The notes beneath the pieces were generated by a model. The model ran no database searches. It saw only the letters and a program-made list of their open reading frames with translations, and had not been told where the DNA came from. From JANOGU01 sp964499865 (GTDB lineage Bacteria > Pseudomonadota > Alphaproteobacteria > Rhodobacterales > Rhodobacteraceae), in NCBI GenBank assembly GCA_964499865.1, contig CAZCPY010000006.1, positions 1-45,250 of the forward strand: a stretch of 45,250 nt of DNA, in the 5' to 3' direction. Of the stretch, positions 40,861-45,250 are shown piece after piece. The position numbers and the translations under genes were made by a program. Each line of letters opens with the position of its first letter. The stretch's first letter is position 1.

Positions 40861-41703
40861 ATGAAACTTCTGCGGCATGGCGCGCCGGGCGCCGAAAGAC
40901 CCGGGCTGCTGCACGCCGACGGCACGGTGCGGGACCTGTCCGGCGTGGTGGCGGACATCGGGGGGGCGGTGCTGTCGGATGCGGGCCTGGCCGCGCTGCG
41001 GGGGGTCGATCCCGCGGGCCTGCCGGTGGTGGCGCCCGGGCGGCTCGGCCCCTGCGTGGCGGGGACGGGCAAGTTCATCTGCATCGGCCTGAACTATTCC
41101 GACCACGCCGCCGAGACCGGGGCCAAGGTTCCTCCCGAGCCGATCATCTTCATGAAGGCGACCTCGGCCATCACCGGCCCCGACGACCCCGTGATCATCC
41201 CGCGCGGTTCGGTCAAGACCGACTGGGAGGTCGAGTTGGGCGTGATCATCGGCACCCGGGCGAAATACGTCGCCGAGGCCGGGGCACTGGCCCATGTCGC
41301 GGGCTACTGCGTGATCAACGACGTGTCGGAACGCGCCTTCCAGACCGAACGGTCCGGCCAGTGGACCAAGGGCAAGTCCTGCGACAGCTTCGGGCCCGTC
41401 GGGCCCTGGCTCGTCACCCGTGACGAGGTCGCCGATCCGCAGGACCTGGAGATGTGGCTGACCGTCGACGGGCAGCCGATGCAGAAGGGGTCCACCCGCA
41501 CCATGGTCTACGGGGTCGCGCATCTGGTCAGCTACCTCAGCCAGTTCATGACCCTGCACCCCGGCGACATCATCTCCACCGGCACGCCGCCGGGCGTCGG
41601 CATGGGGATGAAGCCGCCGCGCTACCTGCGCGCGGGCGAGGTGGTGGAGCTTGGCATCGCGGGCCTCGGCAAGCAGCGTCAGGTCGTGGTGGCCGACGCC
41701 TGA
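40861..41703 (+). CDS. 2,4-diketo-3-deoxy-L-fuconate hydrolase-like (FAH family)
   Basis: This 280-residue protein is a fumarylacetoacetate-hydrolase-family enzyme. The metal ligands are visible as Glu123 and Glu125 (DWEVELGVIIG) and the Asp of CVINDVSERAFQ, with GLNYSDHAAETG and STGTPPGVGMGMKPP as family blocks. It would split a 2,4-diketo-3-deoxy acid into pyruvate plus lactate (from L-fucose) or glycolate (from D-arabinose). The name ureidoglycolate lyase is often given to this group but does not fit the context. GGAGG lies 6 bases before the ATG. It is the last gene of the oxidative branch. Confidence 0.92.
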   Translation: MKLLRHGAPGAERPGLLHADGTVRDLSGVVADIGGAVLSDAGLAALRGVDPAGLPVVAPGRLGPCVAGTGKFICIGLNYSDHAAETGAKVPPEPIIFMKATSAITGPDDPVIIPRGSVKTDWEVELGVIIGTRAKYVAEAGALAHVAGYCVINDVSERAFQTERSGQWTKGKSCDSFGPVGPWLVTRDEVADPQDLEMWLTVDGQPMQKGSTRTMVYGVAHLVSYLSQFMTLHPGDIISTGTPPGVGMGMKPPRYLRAGEVVELGIAGLGKQRQVVVADA

Positions 41704-41752
41704 GGCGGACACCGCCCCGGCGCAGGCCGCGGCCGCGGCCGGATCGCCGGTG

Positions 41753-42553
41753 TCAGGGACGCAGGAACTTGGCGCCCGCGGCGCCGTCGCGCTCGGCGGC
41801 GTCGGGACGGCGGAAGCCCGAGGCCTCGCTCTGCCAGACCGCCATCAGGTCGACCAGCGGGCCGTCCAGCGCCGTGCCGAGGTCGGTGCCCAGGGCCACC
41901 GCCTGGCCCTGGTATTCCGCCTTGGCCGAGACGACCGAGACCACCCGCAGCGCGCCGTCGCGCAGCGCGAAGACCGGCGCGCCGGAGGATCCGAACTCGA
42001 CCACGCAGGACAGCACCAGAACGCCGGGCTGGCCGGTGATGACGTGGCAGGCTTTCTGCAGGGCAGGCGCCTCGGCGCGGTCCTGGCCGTAGCTGACGAC
42101 GCCCACGGCATCGCCGTCGCCGGGGCCCGCGCCGGTGCCGAAGGGCACGATCGAGGGCAGGCGGATCGGCTGGTCAAGCTCGACCAGCGCGAGGTCATAG
42201 GCCACGCGGTCCAGCCTTTCGCCGCCGCCGTAGACGTATTCGGGATGCGGCATGGCCCGGCGGACGCCGCGGTAGGCGGCGGCGCGCCCGTTGCGCCAGC
42301 CGGCGCGGAAGGAGATCTGCGCCGTCTCGATCCGCGCGCCGGTCTCCTTGTCGAACAGGCAATGCGCCGCGGTCAGCACCAGGTCGGGGGCGATCAGCGT
42401 GCCGGTGCAGAAGCCGCGTTCGCCCAGGTCCAGCCGCCCCACCGCATCCCAGCCGCGCGCCTCGTCGCCGGTGTCCAGCCGCGTCAGCCCCGTGTCGTCC
42501 CCGGCCCAGGCGGCAGAGGCGAGGAACAGGGCAAGGACGGCGGCAAGGCGCAT
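41753..42553 (-). CDS. secreted trypsin-like serine protease
   Basis: This 266-residue protein has a signal peptide (MRLAAVLALFLASAAWAG) and a chymotrypsin-fold domain with the full triad: His64 (VLTAAHCLFD), Asp121 (AYDLALVELDQP) and Ser191 in GSSGAPVF, a variant of GDSGGP. Cys pairs around the active His and near the Ser could form disulfides. It should act in the periplasm or outside the cell. It separates the sugar island from the glc genes but shares no obvious role with either. Confidence 0.93.
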   Translation of the reverse strand: MRLAAVLALFLASAAWAGDDTGLTRLDTGDEARGWDAVGRLDLGERGFCTGTLIAPDLVLTAAHCLFDKETGARIETAQISFRAGWRNGRAAAYRGVRRAMPHPEYVYGGGERLDRVAYDLALVELDQPIRLPSIVPFGTGAGPGDGDAVGVVSYGQDRAEAPALQKACHVITGQPGVLVLSCVVEFGSSGAPVFALRDGALRVVSVVSAKAEYQGQAVALGTDLGTALDGPLVDLMAVWQSEASGFRRPDAAERDGAAGAKFLRP

Positions 42554-42623
42554 GGGGACGGTTCCGGTCGGGGGTTTCCGGACCTTTGGCTAGGCGCCGG
42601 ATGCGGCGGAAGTATGGCCGGAC

Positions 42624-43892
<1,269 letters not shown>

Positions 43893-43901
43893 CGTCTCTC
43901 C

Positions 43902-45002
43902 TCAGGCGGCGAACAGGCCGCGGGGGTCGAACTGGCGGATCAGGCCCTGCGTCAGCGCCGCGACGGCGGGGCTTTCGGGCGGCAGGCGGGGGGCATCCTC
44001 GCCGGGGCTTGCGCGCCACAGCGTGGCGTGGCCCGCGGCCCCCGCGGCGGCGCGGATGCGGGGTGCCGCGCCGGGCTCGGCCAGCAGCCAGACCAGGCCG
44101 CCGCCCCAGTCGACCACTGCCGCCTCGGCCCCTGCGGCGGCGATGGCGGCGGGCGCGTCCGAGGGGCGCAGGTGCAGCCGCCAGACCGACCCCGCCCGGC
44201 CGGCAAGGGCGGAAACGTCGCGCACCGCCCGCCAGTCGCCGTCCGCCGGACCCACCGCCTGCCACCCCGCCCCCAGCAGCGCCAGCAGCCGCCCGCGCCG
44301 GTAGGCGACCGAGGCCGCCCGCCCCTCGATCCGCACCAGCGTCCGCCCGCCCGCGAGATGCGCGGCCCCCGTCACCTCGAAGGGCGACCCCAGCGCCGCC
44401 GCCATCGCGGCAACCGCGGCGGCGACCGAAAGCCCGTCGACCGCCAGCGTCTCGGCCGTCTCGGGCGCGGGCAGGACCTTGAGGCTGACCTCGGTCACCA
44501 CCCCCAGCCGCCCCCGGCTGCCCGCCAGCAGCCGCACGAGGTCATAGCCGGTGACGTTCTTCATCACCCGTCCGCCATTGCGCACCAGCATCCCCGTGCC
44601 ATCGACAAAGCGCACGCCCAGAAGGAAATCGCGCGCCGCGCCCACGGCCACCCGGCGCGGCCCGCTGACATTGGCCGCGATGACCCCGCCGATGGTCGGC
44701 TCTCCGCCGGTCCCGAGCAGCCCCCGGTGATCCATCGGTTCAAAGGCCAGCCGCTGCCCCTCGGCGGCCAAGGCGGCCTCGACCTGCGCCAGCGGCGTGC
44801 CCGCGCGCGCCACCAGCGTCAGCGCGCCGGGCTCGTAGAGCGTGATGCCGGTCAGGCCGCCCGTTTCCAGCACCTCCGCTCCGGCCGCCTCCAGCGCCCG
44901 CGTGCCCCCGCCGCGCACGGCCAGCGGCGCGTTGGCGCCCCGCAGGATTTCGGCCACCTCGTCCTCATCGACAGGACGCGTCTGCTGGGCGCGCATCTTC
45001 AT
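43902..45002 (-). CDS. glcE: glycolate oxidase FAD-binding subunit
   Basis: This 366-residue FAD-binding protein of the PCMH fold shows GALTLVARAGTPLAQVEAAL, GEPTIGGVIAANVSGPRRVA and GGRVMKNVTGYDLVRLLAGS. It lacks the long C-terminal domain of GlcD, as usual for GlcE. The start is ATG 45002 or ATG 44996 (MKMRAQQ); GGAAAGAG lies just before the first, within a repeated intergenic element. It sits between glcD and glcF. Confidence 0.95.
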   Translation of the reverse strand: MKMRAQQTRPVDEDEVAEILRGANAPLAVRGGGTRALEAAGAEVLETGGLTGITLYEPGALTLVARAGTPLAQVEAALAAEGQRLAFEPMDHRGLLGTGGEPTIGGVIAANVSGPRRVAVGAARDFLLGVRFVDGTGMLVRNGGRVMKNVTGYDLVRLLAGSRGRLGVVTEVSLKVLPAPETAETLAVDGLSVAAAVAAMAAALGSPFEVTGAAHLAGGRTLVRIEGRAASVAYRRGRLLALLGAGWQAVGPADGDWRAVRDVSALAGRAGSVWRLHLRPSDAPAAIAAAGAEAAVVDWGGGLVWLLAEPGAAPRIRAAAGAAGHATLWRASPGEDAPRLPPESPAVAALTQGLIRQFDPRGLFAA

Positions 45003-45047
45003 CTCTTTCCAAATATCCTCGGGGGTCCGGGGGCAGACGGCCCCCGG
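44997..45047. repeat. dispersed intergenic element, second family, copy 2
   Basis: CTTCATCTCTTTCCAAATAT is followed by a hairpin, CCGGGGG with CCCCCGG, matching the element at 39830-39880. On the minus strand it supplies the ribosome-binding GGAAAGAG and the ATGAAG start of glcE, and the hairpin lies between the glcD stop and glcE. Confidence 0.7.
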
Positions 45048-45052
45048 CGCTG

Positions 45053-45250
45053 TCAGCCGCCGCGACGGCCGGCGCTGACGTGCAGCGGGAACACCTTGGC
45101 GGGGTTCAGAAGCCAGGCGGGGTCGAAGACATCCTTCACCCGCATCTGCGCCTCCATGTCCTCGGGCGCGAACTGCACCGGCATCAGGTCGCGCTTTTCC
45201 ACCCCCACGCCATGCTCGCCGGTCAGGCAGCCGCCGACCTCGACGCAGAG
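45053..45250 (-). CDS. glcD: glycolate oxidase catalytic subunit, C-terminal end
   Basis: Only the last 65 codons and the stop are in the window. They read CVEVGGCLTGEHGVGVEKRD, then FDPAWLLNPAKVFPLHV near the end, which is the conserved C-terminus of GlcD-type FAD-linked oxidases (the family also includes D-lactate dehydrogenases). With glcE and glcF directly downstream, GlcD is the best call. The N-terminal part lies beyond the right edge. Confidence 0.92.
   Translation of the reverse strand, partial: LCVEVGGCLTGEHGVGVEKRDLMPVQFAPEDMEAQMRVKDVFDPAWLLNPAKVFPLHVSAGRRGG

Overview
The window is very GC-rich and densely coded, and looks like chromosome from a Rhodobacteraceae-type alphaproteobacterium. 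The evidence is family content: crotonyl-CoA carboxylase/reductase of the ethylmalonyl-CoA pathway, a short HisG that needs HisZ, class II ribonucleotide reductase NrdJ, a DUF1489 protein, a malic enzyme fused to a phosphotransacetylase domain, and many short start/stop overlaps. No rRNA, CRISPR array, insertion sequence or prophage was seen. One tRNA gene, tRNA-Arg(CCG), is present.

Layout. 0-6 kb: the end of a SPOR-domain protein, an acyl-CoA synthetase coupled to an unknown membrane protein, a DMT transporter, thymidine kinase and an orphan CII-type regulator. 6-13.3 kb: the surE-pcm-nlpD cluster, a lactonase-type amidohydrolase, a glyoxalase-like/bicupin fusion and maeB. 13.3-18.4 kb: a small lytic transglycosylase, tRNA-Arg, slyX, and the overlapping hisS-hisZ-hisG operon, whose hisS has a low-GC middle. 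18.4-25.2 kb: a decayed exo/endonuclease gene, nrdJ, DUF1489, a PlsB/PlsC-like acyltransferase and ccr. 25.2-30.6 kb: a four-hairpin array, a TetR/MATE divergon with twin operators, a D-lyxose isomerase-like gene, an L,D-transpeptidase and a MaoC-phosphate acyltransferase fusion.

30.6-45.25 kb is the most interesting part and appears to be a sugar-catabolism island. On the minus strand are a GntR/FCD regulator, a TIM-barrel isomerase, a PfkB kinase, an SgcQ/BtpA protein, an SgcX/M42 peptidase-like protein and an FGGY kinase. On the plus strand are a D-threo-aldose (L-fucose) dehydrogenase-like aldo/keto reductase, a UxaA-family dehydratase, a ketodeoxysugar-acid dehydrogenase and a diketo-acid hydrolase. 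The plus-strand genes make a nearly complete non-phosphorylative route from L-fucose or D-arabinose to pyruvate plus lactate or glycolate. The glycolate oxidase genes glcD-glcE-glcF lie next to it and could take the glycolate on. Nearly identical 12-bp palindromes (CTAACATGTTAG and CTGACATGTCAG) sit in the two divergent promoters and suggest one GntR regulon. No transporter is visible in the island.

Palindromic repeats are a second theme. One GC-rich family occurs at about 1.0, 18.5, 32.7 and 36.2 kb. The 32.7-kb copy lies in frame inside the sgcX-like gene and adds about 38 residues. A second element recurs at 39.8 and 45.0 kb, where it carries the glcE start codon. Other strong hairpins lie at 25.3, 28.2, 39.7 and 40.0 kb.
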